Part shown: piece by piece, positions 1-8,779 of the stretch | Numbering within the stretch: position 1 is the stretch's first letter | Layout of the letters: every line of letters starts with the position of its first letter | From: Propionibacteriaceae bacterium | GTDB taxonomy: Bacteria > Actinomycetota > Actinomycetes > Propionibacteriales > Propionibacteriaceae | Reading direction: 5' to 3' | DNA: 64,000 bases | Assembly: GCA_031261485.1 (NCBI GenBank) | Contig: JAISJO010000057.1 | Span: forward strand, 1 to 64,000 | Made by a program: the position numbers and the translations under genes | Notes under the pieces: model-generated | Told to the model about the DNA's origin: nothing | The model's database searches: none | What the model saw: the letters and a program-made list of their open reading frames with translations, nothing else

Positions 1-1416
1 GCCAACCTGCTGTGGGCCACTGCCTTTGCGTACGACCCGCTGATCAACATGGACAAAGAAGGCACCATCACCTCTGGCTTGGCCAGCGACTGGACGGAAG
101 ACGGCGACACCATCACCTTCACCATCAAGGAGGGCGTCACCTGCTCGGATGGCCAGCCCTTCACAGCCTCGACCGCAGCGGCGAATATCGCGTTTGTGGC
201 CGACCCCAATAACGCCTCACCCTTGCTGGGGGTCTACGTACCTGTCGGTGTTGAGGCCTCGGCGGACGACGCCAGTCGCACTCTCACCTTGAACTTGACC
301 GAGCCCGCACCCTTCGCGCTGTCGAGCCTGTCAGGCCTGTTCATGATCTGCGACGCAGGTTTGGCTGACCGTGCCACCCTCGCGGCCACGACCAATGGCA
401 CTGGCCCCTACATCTTGAAAGAAGCCGTTGCGGGCGACCACTATTCCTTCACTCTCCGTGATGGCTATGCCTGGGGCCCGGACGGAATAACGAACACCGA
501 ACCAGGAATGCCGACCGCCATTGAACTCAAGGTCATCACCAATGAGACCACAGCGGCGAACATGCTTCTCAACGGGGAAATCAATGCCGCGATGGTGCTC
601 GGTCCCGATACCGCTCGACTCGAATCGGCCAAGTTGTTCAGCGTCGAAGCCTTCATGGTGTTGGGTGAGCAGTGGAACAACGAAGCGCCCGACCATGTGA
701 CATCCGATCTGAGCGTTCGTCAGGCCCTGATTCAAGGTGTTGATCTGGCCCAACTACGGTCGGTCATCACGTCGGGTTCGGGCGTGCCTGTGACCAGTCT
801 TGAGACCTCTGACCCGGTGGCCTGCGTCGGTGACTCAGTGACAGGTAACCTGCCGAGTTATGACGCGACCGCTGCTGGTGCAGCACTTGACAAGGCCGGA
901 TGGATAGCCGGTGCGAATGGCGCTCGCGCCAAAGACGGCCAGCCACTGACCATCACCTTCCTCTATGACACCGCCTTGGGTAGCGGTGGCGACGCAGCCG
1001 CCGAGTTGGCTACCTCGTCCTGGAAGGATCTCGGCATCGACGTCCAAACCCAAGGTCTGCCGACTGACCAATTGCAGGGCATTCTCTTCGGCTCTGGTGC
1101 CTGGGATGTCGCGTGGGAACCAGTCAACTTGTCGAGCCCCGACGAGTTGATAGGTCTGGTCTCGGGTCCCGGCGTGGCTGAGGGCGGTATGAACTTCGGC
1201 AATTTCGCCAACTCGGCCTATGAAGCCAAGGTCGCTCAAGCCTCAGCGCTCCACGGTTCGCAGGGTTGCCCCACGTGGTTGGAGGCCGATGCGGAGTTGA
1301 TCAAGAGCCTCGACCTCGTTCCGTTCGCTGCTAACCCGATCAAGATGTACGCAACCGGCGCGCAGTTCGATCGCGTCGGCTACATTATCCCCGCGACAAT
1401 TCGCCTTACCGACTGA
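1..1416 (+). CDS. Peptide ABC transporter substrate-binding protein (5' partial)
   Basis: The reading frame is open from base 1 and ends in TGA at 1414-1416, so the start codon, signal peptide and lipobox lie outside the window. About 471 codons are visible. The visible start (ANLLWATAFAYDPLINMDKE) matches the N-terminal lobe of family 5 solute-binding proteins (DppA/OppA/NikA type), and the long alternating alpha/beta body through a C-terminal IPATIRLTD fits that family. It would capture an oligopeptide outside the membrane and hand it to the permeases that follow 28 bp downstream. The epimerase at the end of the cluster suggests a dipeptide ligand, but the sequence does not show specificity. 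Confidence 0.9.
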   Translation, partial: ANLLWATAFAYDPLINMDKEGTITSGLASDWTEDGDTITFTIKEGVTCSDGQPFTASTAAANIAFVADPNNASPLLGVYVPVGVEASADDASRTLTLNLTEPAPFALSSLSGLFMICDAGLADRATLAATTNGTGPYILKEAVAGDHYSFTLRDGYAWGPDGITNTEPGMPTAIELKVITNETTAANMLLNGEINAAMVLGPDTARLESAKLFSVEAFMVLGEQWNNEAPDHVTSDLSVRQALIQGVDLAQLRSVITSGSGVPVTSLETSDPVACVGDSVTGNLPSYDATAAGAALDKAGWIAGANGARAKDGQPLTITFLYDTALGSGGDAAAELATSSWKDLGIDVQTQGLPTDQLQGILFGSGAWDVAWEPVNLSSPDELIGLVSGPGVAEGGMNFGNFANSAYEAKVAQASALHGSQGCPTWLEADAELIKSLDLVPFAANPIKMYATGAQFDRVGYIIPATIRLTD

Positions 1417-1444
1417 GCATTGCCTCCCCCGAATCGTCGACTCC

Positions 1445-2440
1445 ATGACCACACTGCCAGAAACGAGCCTCGGCCAGGAATTCCTTTCCGCCGGGGCACG
1501 TGGCTGGCTCCGCTTTGCACTGCGGCGCTCCGGGCAATTGCTCGTGTCGTTGTGGGTATTGGTCACGGCGTCATTCGCCATGATTCATCTGATCCCGGGC
1601 GACCCAGTGCGGGCTGCGCTGGGTATCACTGCCTCCCAGGAGTTGGTGGAGACCACCCGAGCACAGTGGGGACTGAATGACCCGTTGCCGCTGCAATACT
1701 GGCACTTCTTGCAAGGTGTCCTGACTGGCCATTTGGGGACATCGATTACGTCGCGCCTGCCGGTGGCGGACGTGATCTCAACCCGGCTAGCGGCCACTGC
1801 CGAATTGGCCCTGGCGGCCTTCGTGTTGGCCGTGGTCATCGCCGTGCCTATTGGGGTTGCCGTCGCCGTGCGCACGCGGAGAGGTCGTGGTCGCGCGCTC
1901 GACTTAGGGTTTGCAGGCACCAGCATCGTGTTGGGCACTATTCCCGACTTCCTTGTCGGTGTGACCCTGGTGTCGGTATTCTCGGTTGGGTTGCACTGGT
2001 TGCCCGTCGGTGGGCGGACCGGGATGTCGTCAGCGATATTGCCCGTCGTCAGTTTGGCTCTGGGGCCAGCCGCCGTGCTGGCCCGCATCGTCCGGGTTGA
2101 GATGCTCAGCGTTCTCGAAACCGACTATGTACGCACAGCCCGCGCCAAACGTCTGTCCGCTGCGCGCATCTACCTCGGTCACGCCCTGCCCAACGCTGTC
2201 ACGGCCTCCCTGACGCTGGGCGGACTGATGTTGAGTGGCATGGTGGCAGGAACAGTTCTGGTCGAGTCTGTCTTCGCCTGGCCGGGTCTGGGTTCCACTA
2301 TCGTCAGTTCGATTCTTGTCAAGGACTATCCGATGGTCCAGGGCGTCGTGTTGGTTTATGGTTGCGGCGTCCTGCTGATCAACACGATCTGCGACGTGGC
2401 CTTGGCTATCCTCGATCCGCGATCAACGGTGGTGCGCTGA
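1445..2440 (+). CDS. Peptide ABC transporter permease (DppB/OppB type)
   Basis: This 331-aa inner-membrane permease has the DppB layout: a first membrane helix near residues 28-48, then a large extracytoplasmic loop containing IPGDPVRAALG and GLNDPLPLQYWHF, then five more helices. The EAA loop that docks on the ATPase starts near residue 227 (DYVRTARAKRLSAARI). The start is ATG at 1445, 28 bp after the binding protein. Its stop overlaps the next start (ATG at 2440), typical of translational coupling. Substrate is inferred from neighbours only. Confidence 0.92.
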   Translation: MTTLPETSLGQEFLSAGARGWLRFALRRSGQLLVSLWVLVTASFAMIHLIPGDPVRAALGITASQELVETTRAQWGLNDPLPLQYWHFLQGVLTGHLGTSITSRLPVADVISTRLAATAELALAAFVLAVVIAVPIGVAVAVRTRRGRGRALDLGFAGTSIVLGTIPDFLVGVTLVSVFSVGLHWLPVGGRTGMSSAILPVVSLALGPAAVLARIVRVEMLSVLETDYVRTARAKRLSAARIYLGHALPNAVTASLTLGGLMLSGMVAGTVLVESVFAWPGLGSTIVSSILVKDYPMVQGVVLVYGCGVLLINTICDVALAILDPRSTVVR

Positions 2441-4485
2441 TGGATGGGCTGAAACGTGTGATCCGCACTCCTCTGGGTGTGGCGGCGTTGACCATGCTGG
2501 TGGTTGTGCTGGGATTGGCGATCCTCGCGCCATGGCTCTTGGGTGCCAAGGCTGCGACAATCGACACGAACAATTTGCTGGCACTGCCTTCATCTGCACA
2601 CTGGGTTGGCACCGACTCACTCGGCCGGGATCTGTTGGCGCGTACGCTCGTCGCAACACGTTTGTCTGTCGTCCTGGCGCTGTCAGCCACACTAGTCTCC
2701 GTCACACTCGGCCTGATTCTAGGTTCGGCTCCGGCCCTTCTGGGACACAGATTGGGGCGGCTGGTCACGGCCATCGTCAACATTTTGGTCGCCTTTCCCG
2801 GCTTGTTGCTCTGCCTGTTTTTCGCTGTAATCTTCGGTGTTGGCCAAGTCGGGGCTGTTTTCGCCATCGGCCTGGCAGGGGCACCGACGTTCGCGCGGCT
2901 ATGCCACACTCTCGTGGCCGGTGTTGAGGAACGAGACTATGTAGCGGCGGCGCGCATAGCCGGGGGTTCTCGGGCCTCGGTGTTGGTTCGTCACATCTTG
3001 CCCAATATCGCCGAACCAATGGTGGTGCAGGCCACCATCGGCGCTGGCAGTTGCCTCCTGACCTTCTCCGGTCTGTCTTTCCTCGGACTTGGTGTGCAAC
3101 AACCCGCCTTCGACTGGGGCAGATTGATGAACGAGGGTCTGAACCGCATCTACCTGAACCCGCTCGCCGCGCTCGCCCCTGGCCTATTTGTCATCATGGC
3201 TGGCTTGGCTTTCAACTTGACGGGGGAGGCCATCGCCCGGATCTTCAATGTCGAAACGAGCGGGAGCTGGTTGGCATCTGGTGTTGTCCCCAGTCAGCCT
3301 GGAGTCACTGCGTCCGCCCATGGGATTGCTCGCTCGGACAAGACGGTCCTTTCTGTGAACAACCTCACCGTGGATTTTCCCGGAGTAACCCCTGTCCGCG
3401 GCTTGTCATTTGATCTTCACCAAGGCGAAGCGTTGGGCATCGTCGGCGAATCAGGCGCCGGCAAGACGCTGACCGGTCTCGCCATCGCACAATTGATTGA
3501 GCCGCCCGGCGTGGTCGGTGGGGATGTCGTCTTCCTGGGCGAGACGCTTCGCAGCGATGGTGGCGAAGAGCAGCGTAAGTTGCTTGGAACATCCATGGCG
3601 CTGGTCTTTCAAGATCCGCTGAGTTCGTTCAATCCCGTCCGTCGTGTCGGCGAACAATTGGCCGAAGTATCCCGCGTCCATCAGGGTATGACGCGCAAAG
3701 TGGCGTGGAAGCGGGCGGTAGATCGCCTTCGCGCTGTCCGCATTTCTGACCCGGAACGAAGAGCTGAACAGCATCCCCACGAGTTTTCCGGCGGCATGCG
3801 ACAGCGGGCCATGATCGGCATGGGACTGATGGCAAGTCCCACATTGTTGATTGCCGACGAACCAACCACTGCTCTCGATGTCACCGTGCAGAAGCAGGTC
3901 CTGGACCTGCTTGACTCCATCCGCACGTCGGAACAGGTGGCCCTCATCCTGATCTCGCACGACCTGACGCTTGTCGGGGAAAGATGTGAGCGCATTATTG
4001 TCATGTACGCGGGTCGCGTCGTAGAAGACCTGTCCGCCGATGCCCTGCCAGTGGCCCAACACCCCTACACTCGGCTGTTGATGGAGGCCGTACCGACGCT
4101 GGCCACCGACCTTGATCAGCCACTAGCGGTCATTCCGGGAGCTCAACCTGAACCGTCCATCGAGATCACGGGCTGCGCCTTCGCCCCGCGCTGTCCTCTG
4201 GCTGATGACATCTGTCGCACCAGTTCGCCCACCCTGGCGCCGGTCGCATCCGCATCTGGTCGTACACGCAACAAACGGGGACTGGACATCACAGTACAGA
4301 CCACGCGGATGCTTCTGCGTCTCAACCTCGGTGGCAAGTCAACACCAGTACACACGGGCCGCGTCGCCTGCTGGCACGCCAATGAACCGCTCCCTGAAAC
4401 CAGCCAACTCGACGACACAAGTCCTAGTCTGCCCGCCTCGACCGAGTCGACACACGATGTCGATGAAACAGTGGTGACGCCATGA
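2440..4485 (+). CDS. Fused peptide ABC permease (DppC) and ATPase (DppD)
   Basis: A single 681-aa chain joins two subunits that are separate in most bacteria. Residues about 1-285 form a DppC/OppC permease, with the EAA segment near DYVAAARIAGGSRASVL. After a short linker, residues about 305-600 form an ABC ATPase with Walker A GESGAGKT at 336-343, signature FSGGMRQR at about 449-456 and Walker B LLIADEP near 469-475. The tail carries the oligopeptide-transporter C-terminal region with the Cys-containing GCAFAPRCPLADDIC. The start ATG at 2440 overlaps the upstream stop; a longer in-frame extension to 2362 lies inside the previous gene and is rejected. Such permease/ATPase fusions are known in actinobacterial peptide transporters. 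Confidence 0.9.
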   Translation: MDGLKRVIRTPLGVAALTMLVVVLGLAILAPWLLGAKAATIDTNNLLALPSSAHWVGTDSLGRDLLARTLVATRLSVVLALSATLVSVTLGLILGSAPALLGHRLGRLVTAIVNILVAFPGLLLCLFFAVIFGVGQVGAVFAIGLAGAPTFARLCHTLVAGVEERDYVAAARIAGGSRASVLVRHILPNIAEPMVVQATIGAGSCLLTFSGLSFLGLGVQQPAFDWGRLMNEGLNRIYLNPLAALAPGLFVIMAGLAFNLTGEAIARIFNVETSGSWLASGVVPSQPGVTASAHGIARSDKTVLSVNNLTVDFPGVTPVRGLSFDLHQGEALGIVGESGAGKTLTGLAIAQLIEPPGVVGGDVVFLGETLRSDGGEEQRKLLGTSMALVFQDPLSSFNPVRRVGEQLAEVSRVHQGMTRKVAWKRAVDRLRAVRISDPERRAEQHPHEFSGGMRQRAMIGMGLMASPTLLIADEPTTALDVTVQKQVLDLLDSIRTSEQVALILISHDLTLVGERCERIIVMYAGRVVEDLSADALPVAQHPYTRLLMEAVPTLATDLDQPLAVIPGAQPEPSIEITGCAFAPRCPLADDICRTSSPTLAPVASASGRTRNKRGLDITVQTTRMLLRLNLGGKSTPVHTGRVACWHANEPLPETSQLDDTSPSLPASTESTHDVDETVVTP

Positions 4486-5225
4486 GTCGCCTCACCTTCG
4501 AAAACGTGACTGTGCGCTTTGGCGCCTTGACGGCTGTCAATGATGTCAGTCTCGATGTACCTGATGGCATGGTGGTTGGCCTCGTGGGGGAGTCGGGGTC
4601 AGGCAAGACGACACTGGCCCGAGCAGGGGTCGGCCTGACACCAATGCAGGTAGGACGGGTGTTGCTGGACGGAGTGCCGATCCCAAAGCGTGGGTCGGCT
4701 GGGCGAGTGCAGATGGTCTTTCAGGATCCCTACTCCTCACTCGATCCGCGCATGCGAGTGGGCGACGCCATCGCCGAGGCGCTACCCACCCCCATCGCCC
4801 GCGCTGACCGCGACGACCACATCGCTCACCTGCTTGACCTGGTCAACCTGAACCCCGCCATCGGGCTTGACTACCCGGCTCGACTATCGGGTGGACAACG
4901 CCAGCGGGTGGCAATCGCTCGCGCCCTGGCCGCCCAACCGGCCGTCCTGATCGCTGACGAGATCACCTCGGCGCTGGACGTCTCAATCCAGGGATCCATC
5001 CTCAACCTGATCCGCCGATTGCAAACCGAATTGGGCTTGACCATGCTGTTTGTCTCACATAATCTGGCTGTTGTGCGCTATGTCGCCCAGCGAATGGCCG
5101 TCATGCGCGATGGAATAATCGTCGAAGAGGGGCCAACAGCCGAAATCCTGGAACATCCACACGACCCCTACACCAAAGAACTACTGGCTGCCATTCCGGG
5201 GAGCCACTTACCACCCAAGACGTGA
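4482..5225 (+). CDS. Peptide ABC transporter ATPase (DppF/OppF type)
   Basis: This second ATPase has 247 aa, with Walker A GESGSGKT, signature LSGGQRQR, Walker B LIADEIT (T where P is commoner) and the following switch LFVSHNLAVV. It starts at ATG 4482, overlapping the stop of the fusion gene by 4 nt. It ends soon after PHDPYTKELL, so the Cys-containing C-terminal extension seen in the partner ATPase is absent here. Together the two ATPases would form the heterodimeric motor of the importer. Confidence 0.92.
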   Translation: MSRLTFENVTVRFGALTAVNDVSLDVPDGMVVGLVGESGSGKTTLARAGVGLTPMQVGRVLLDGVPIPKRGSAGRVQMVFQDPYSSLDPRMRVGDAIAEALPTPIARADRDDHIAHLLDLVNLNPAIGLDYPARLSGGQRQRVAIARALAAQPAVLIADEITSALDVSIQGSILNLIRRLQTELGLTMLFVSHNLAVVRYVAQRMAVMRDGIIVEEGPTAEILEHPHDPYTKELLAAIPGSHLPPKT

Positions 5226-5235
5226 TTGGAGAATC

Positions 5236-6633
5236 ATGACCGAATTGCCACAGATCGACGTTGCTCACTGGCAGGAACGCCTCGACACTATCGCTAAAGA
5301 AACCGGCGTGCCCGGTGCCGAGTTGGGCATCCTGCGTCTGCACGACGACGGACCCGACGAAGTCTTTGCTTGGGCAACGGGGGTTCTCAACGCCAATACG
5401 GGACGCAACGTCACGGTCGACTCGCTCTTCCAGATTGGATCCATATCAAAGACCTGGACCGGCACAGTCATTATGCAACTCGTGGAGGAAGGCAAGATCG
5501 GCCTCGATCAGTTAGTCAAAGACATCATCCCCGGCTTCACGCTGAGTAACCCCGAACTGGCCGACCTCGTGACGATTCGTCACCTACTGACGCACACGAG
5601 CGGCATCGATGGTGATGTCTTCGTCGATACGGGACGTGGCGACGATTGCCTGCAGAAGTATGTTGACGAGGTCATCCCAACAGCTATCCAGATTCACCCA
5701 CTGGGTGCCACATGGTCGTACTGCAACTCTGGCTTTATCATCTTGGGCCGCATTATTGAGATCGTTACGGGCCAAGTCTGGGACGCCGCTATGAAGGAGC
5801 GTCTCTTCGCTCCTCTGGGACTGACGCACACAGTGACCCTGCCCGAAGAGGCATTGTTGTTTGATGCCGCCGTTGGTCACGTTGCCACTGTGCCTGAACC
5901 GGTGGTTGCGCCCATCTGGACGCTACAGCGCAATGCCGGACCGGCCGGTCTGATCTGTGCCAGAGTGGCCGACTTGTTGACCTTCGCCCGTCTGCACCTG
6001 AAAGATGGCGTTGCGTCCGACGGTACCGTGGTCATCTCGGCTGAAAGTGCCCAAGCCATGCGGGCCTTCGAAGTCGACGTCCCCGAGAAATACCTCTTGG
6101 GCGACTCATGGGGCCTGAGCTTCGAGCGCTTCAACTGGCATGGTGCGCAGGTCTTCGGCCATGATGGCAACACGCTGGGCCAGGCCGGTTTCATGCGTTT
6201 CTATCCCGCTGGCAACTTGGCCGTAGGACTACTCGTCAACGAAGGCAGCGGCCACGAGCTCTACCAGTCCATCTATGGGGAGATCTTCGAGGAACTGGCA
6301 GGCGTCCAGATTCAAGACATGCTGGTCTTGCCGGACAACCCACCCGAACTGGATATCACCGACTGGCTGGGAAACTACGAGCGTGCTGGTGTGCTCATCG
6401 AAATCACGGTGAACGAGGACGGCAAGCCGATGTTCCGCGCAACACAGAAGGGCGAACTGGCCGAGATAGAGAACACGCCAGTGATGGAATACGAGATGCT
6501 GCCCGTGCGAGAGGGCCTTTACACCGCCTGGGTGGACGACATGCATCTCTATGCGCCAATCTGGCTCTACCAGTTGGAGACCGGGGACCGCTTCATTCAC
6601 TTCGGTGGACGCGCCACCCGTAAGGTGTCGTAA
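5236..6633 (+). CDS. Serine beta-lactamase-fold hydrolase/peptidase
   Basis: This 465-aa protein of the class C beta-lactamase / D-aminopeptidase / esterase superfamily shows all three active-site motifs: SISK at 69-72 (nucleophile Ser69, Lys72), YCN at 162-164 and HDG at 309-311. No signal peptide is visible (MTELPQIDVAHW), so it probably acts in the cytoplasm. Residues after about 350 form the C-terminal domain common in long family members. It starts 10 bp after the ATPase gene and its stop overlaps the start of the epimerase gene. In this setting a peptidase or amidase acting on imported peptides, including D-amino-acid peptides, is likelier than antibiotic resistance; the substrate is inferred. 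Confidence 0.85.
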   Translation: MTELPQIDVAHWQERLDTIAKETGVPGAELGILRLHDDGPDEVFAWATGVLNANTGRNVTVDSLFQIGSISKTWTGTVIMQLVEEGKIGLDQLVKDIIPGFTLSNPELADLVTIRHLLTHTSGIDGDVFVDTGRGDDCLQKYVDEVIPTAIQIHPLGATWSYCNSGFIILGRIIEIVTGQVWDAAMKERLFAPLGLTHTVTLPEEALLFDAAVGHVATVPEPVVAPIWTLQRNAGPAGLICARVADLLTFARLHLKDGVASDGTVVISAESAQAMRAFEVDVPEKYLLGDSWGLSFERFNWHGAQVFGHDGNTLGQAGFMRFYPAGNLAVGLLVNEGSGHELYQSIYGEIFEELAGVQIQDMLVLPDNPPELDITDWLGNYERAGVLIEITVNEDGKPMFRATQKGELAEIENTPVMEYEMLPVREGLYTAWVDDMHLYAPIWLYQLETGDRFIHFGGRATRKVS

Positions 6634-7697
6634 TGAAAATCACAGCGATCACCCCCGAGCGTGTGGCCGTACCCTTGGCCGAGCCGTTCGTCATCTCGCT
6701 CGGTGTCATTGACAGCGCCGAGATTGTTTTCACCAAGATCGAAACGGACGTCGGCCTCGTTGGCTACGGCGAGGGCTCGGCTCCGGCTTTCGTCACCGGC
6801 GAAACCTCCGACACCATTCTGGGTGCGATTGAGCTAGCCAAGCCGCTCTTGGTGGGGGCTAACCCATTCGCTATCGCCGAGATTCATCGCGGTCTGGACT
6901 CCCTGATGGTGCGCAATGGTGCCGCCAAGGCTGCCATCGATTTGGGGCTCTATGACCTGATGGCGAAAGCGGCTGGTCTGCCTCTCTACCAGTTCTTGGG
7001 TGGGGTGCGCGACCGTGTCGAAACCGACATGACCATCGGTCTGGGCGAGCCTGAGGCGATGGCCGCGACGGCGTCTGACCTAGTGGCCGAGGGATTCCGG
7101 GAAATCAAGATCAAGGCGGGCGCTGATGACGACCAAGACAGGTCGGCTATCCGACTGATTCGGGCAGCGGCTCCGACTGCCCATGTCAAGGTCGACGCCA
7201 ACCAAGGTTGGACGGTATCGAGGGCGCTGCGCATGCTGGCCTACTACGCCGACTATGGAGTAGGGGCCGTCGAGCAACCCGTGCCTTTCTGGGATATCGA
7301 CGGGTTGGCACAGGTGAGAGCCAAATCACCCATCCCCATCATGGCGGACGAATCCTGCTTCACACCGCAGGACGCATCGCGTATCGTACGGGCTCAGGCG
7401 GCCGACACCATCAACATCAAACTGATGAAGTGCGGCGGCATCTTCCGGGCTTTGCAGATCAACGCCATCGCTGAAGCAGCCAACGTCACGACGATGCTGG
7501 GCTGCATGCTGGAAAGTCGTCTGGCGATCGCGGCTGGGGCGCACTTGGTCGCGTCGCGGACGAACTTCCTCTACGCCGACCTCGACTCCTACCGCGACTT
7601 CGATGATTCTGCCCTAGTGAAGTCAGACGTCACCTTCCCGGTGCCCGAGATCGTCCTGCCGCAAACCCCAGGCATCGGCGTCGAACTCACCTTCTAG
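6633..7697 (+). CDS. Dipeptide epimerase (enolase superfamily)
   Basis: The protein has 354 aa and belongs to the muconate lactonizing subgroup of enolases. Lysines 159 and 161 (IKIKAG) are the acid/base pair on one face, and Asp188, Glu214 and Asp239 are the metal ligands (VDANQGW, VEQPVPF, ADESCF). A Lys on the opposite face sits in NIKLMKCGG. The DLD at 316-318 (YADLDSY) corresponds to the Asp-x-Asp motif that binds the peptide amino group in dipeptide epimerases such as L-Ala-D/L-Glu epimerase. ATG overlaps the TAA of the hydrolase gene. It would interconvert the C-terminal stereocentre of dipeptides brought in by the transporter, as in murein-peptide recycling; the exact dipeptide is unknown. 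Confidence 0.85.
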   Translation: MKITAITPERVAVPLAEPFVISLGVIDSAEIVFTKIETDVGLVGYGEGSAPAFVTGETSDTILGAIELAKPLLVGANPFAIAEIHRGLDSLMVRNGAAKAAIDLGLYDLMAKAAGLPLYQFLGGVRDRVETDMTIGLGEPEAMAATASDLVAEGFREIKIKAGADDDQDRSAIRLIRAAAPTAHVKVDANQGWTVSRALRMLAYYADYGVGAVEQPVPFWDIDGLAQVRAKSPIPIMADESCFTPQDASRIVRAQAADTINIKLMKCGGIFRALQINAIAEAANVTTMLGCMLESRLAIAAGAHLVASRTNFLYADLDSYRDFDDSALVKSDVTFPVPEIVLPQTPGIGVELTF

Positions 7698-7790
7698 CCC
7701 GGACATGAGTGCCTCCCAGCGGCACATCGGACGGACACGAGGCACAGGGCAGAGACGCTCCAAGCGCACGGATGGATTCCACCTAGTCGG

Positions 7791-7813
7791 CTACACTAAT
7801 TTTGTAGATTAGT
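7791..7813. promoter_or_regulatory. Two interleaved inverted repeats upstream of the AIM24 gene
   Basis: CTACA (7791-7795) is mirrored by TGTAG (7803-7807), and ACTAAT (7795-7800) by ATTAGT (7808-7813), each pair with a 7-nt spacer. The AT-rich patch stands out in the 149-bp gap and lies 34 bp before the AIM24 start. It could be an operator and core promoter; no regulator is identified. Confidence 0.35.
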
Positions 7814-7846
7814 CACCTGGCAACGAAGCCAACCGAGGAGGGCGAG

Positions 7847-8545
7847 ATGGACATCTATATCGAAAGCAATCTTCAGTTCCCCATGGCAACATTTGTGTTG
7901 CAGCAAGGAGAAACGTGCCGCATCGAACGCGGAAGCATGATTTATCGGACCGCTGGTGTGGATCTGAACGCCAAGCTGAATGCGAAGGGGTCCGGTCTGG
8001 GCGCCTTGGTTGGGGCTGTGGCGCGAAGCGTCGTGTCCAACGAATCCATGTTCATCACTGAGGTGGTCTCCCAGGTCCCCAACGGGCAGATCGCTATTGC
8101 GCCCAGTTTGCCGGGTGCGATTGTGCAGCTTGATGTGGGCCAATACCAATACCGAATCAACGACTCGGCCTTCCTCGCCATGGAAAGCACCGTCAACTAC
8201 ACGATGGAGCGCCAGAACACGGGCAAAGCGGTCTTTGGCGGACAAGGTGGGTTTTTCGTCATGACGACCGAAGGGTACGGGCGCCTTCTGGTGAATGCCT
8301 ACGGCTCCATCAAGGAGATCCAACTCAACAATGCACAGGGGTTCGCCATCGACAACGGACACGTCGTAGCGTGGGACCGCAATCTCAACTACAACATTCA
8401 ACTGCAAAGCGGACTCATGGGCTCGATTGGCACAGGTGAGGGCCTGATCAACGTCTTCAGCGGGACGGGCAAAGTCTATGTGCAGACCCTCAACCTGGAA
8501 TCCTTCGCTGGGCATCTCATCCCGTTCCTTCCCTCTGGAAAGTAG
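7847..8545 (+). CDS. AIM24-family protein
   Basis: This 232-aa protein of the AIM24 (formerly DUF124/TIGR00266) family is an all-beta, membrane-segment-free protein with the family opening FVLQQGETCRIERGSMIY and glycine-rich strands (GFFVMTTEGYGRLLVNAYG). The cellular role of bacterial members is not established; the family name comes from a mitochondrial inner-membrane organisation protein. A good RBS (GAGGAGGG) precedes ATG 7847. The gene is alone between the peptide cluster and the MFS operon. Confidence 0.85.
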   Translation: MDIYIESNLQFPMATFVLQQGETCRIERGSMIYRTAGVDLNAKLNAKGSGLGALVGAVARSVVSNESMFITEVVSQVPNGQIAIAPSLPGAIVQLDVGQYQYRINDSAFLAMESTVNYTMERQNTGKAVFGGQGGFFVMTTEGYGRLLVNAYGSIKEIQLNNAQGFAIDNGHVVAWDRNLNYNIQLQSGLMGSIGTGEGLINVFSGTGKVYVQTLNLESFAGHLIPFLPSGK

Positions 8546-8734
8546 CGGAAGCCCTGAGTGTCGGGAAGCGAGAACCACGCTAGTCACGCGGCCTTGCCGT
8601 CATGCGCGCGTTGGTGCGTGAAGAACGGTCCACTTGCCGAGTCGTGCGCTGCGTGAACTGGGTCGCGTCTGGAGTGGTTTCCCAGGAATCTGTCAATACT
8701 TTGTGCGCAATCGGGGGAAGGTGTCCACGATGCG

Positions 8735-8773
8735 CCCACCACAATCTGGTCGCCCGCTGTGGTGGGTTACCCT
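8735..8773 (+). promoter_or_regulatory. Inverted repeat and -10 box of the MFS operon
   Basis: CCCACCACA (8735-8743) and TGTGGTGGG (8758-8766) form a perfect 9-bp inverted repeat with a 14-bp spacer. TACCCT at 8768-8773 follows directly and ends 6 nt before ATG 8780, the spacing expected for a leaderless transcript. The repeat covers the -35 region, as a repressor site would. Confidence 0.5.
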
Positions 8774-8779
8774 CATTCC

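Noticed and set aside
5236-6633. Antibiotic-resistance beta-lactamase
   Set aside because: No signal peptide, long C-terminal domain, and tight linkage to a peptide importer and epimerase point to a peptidase or amidase.
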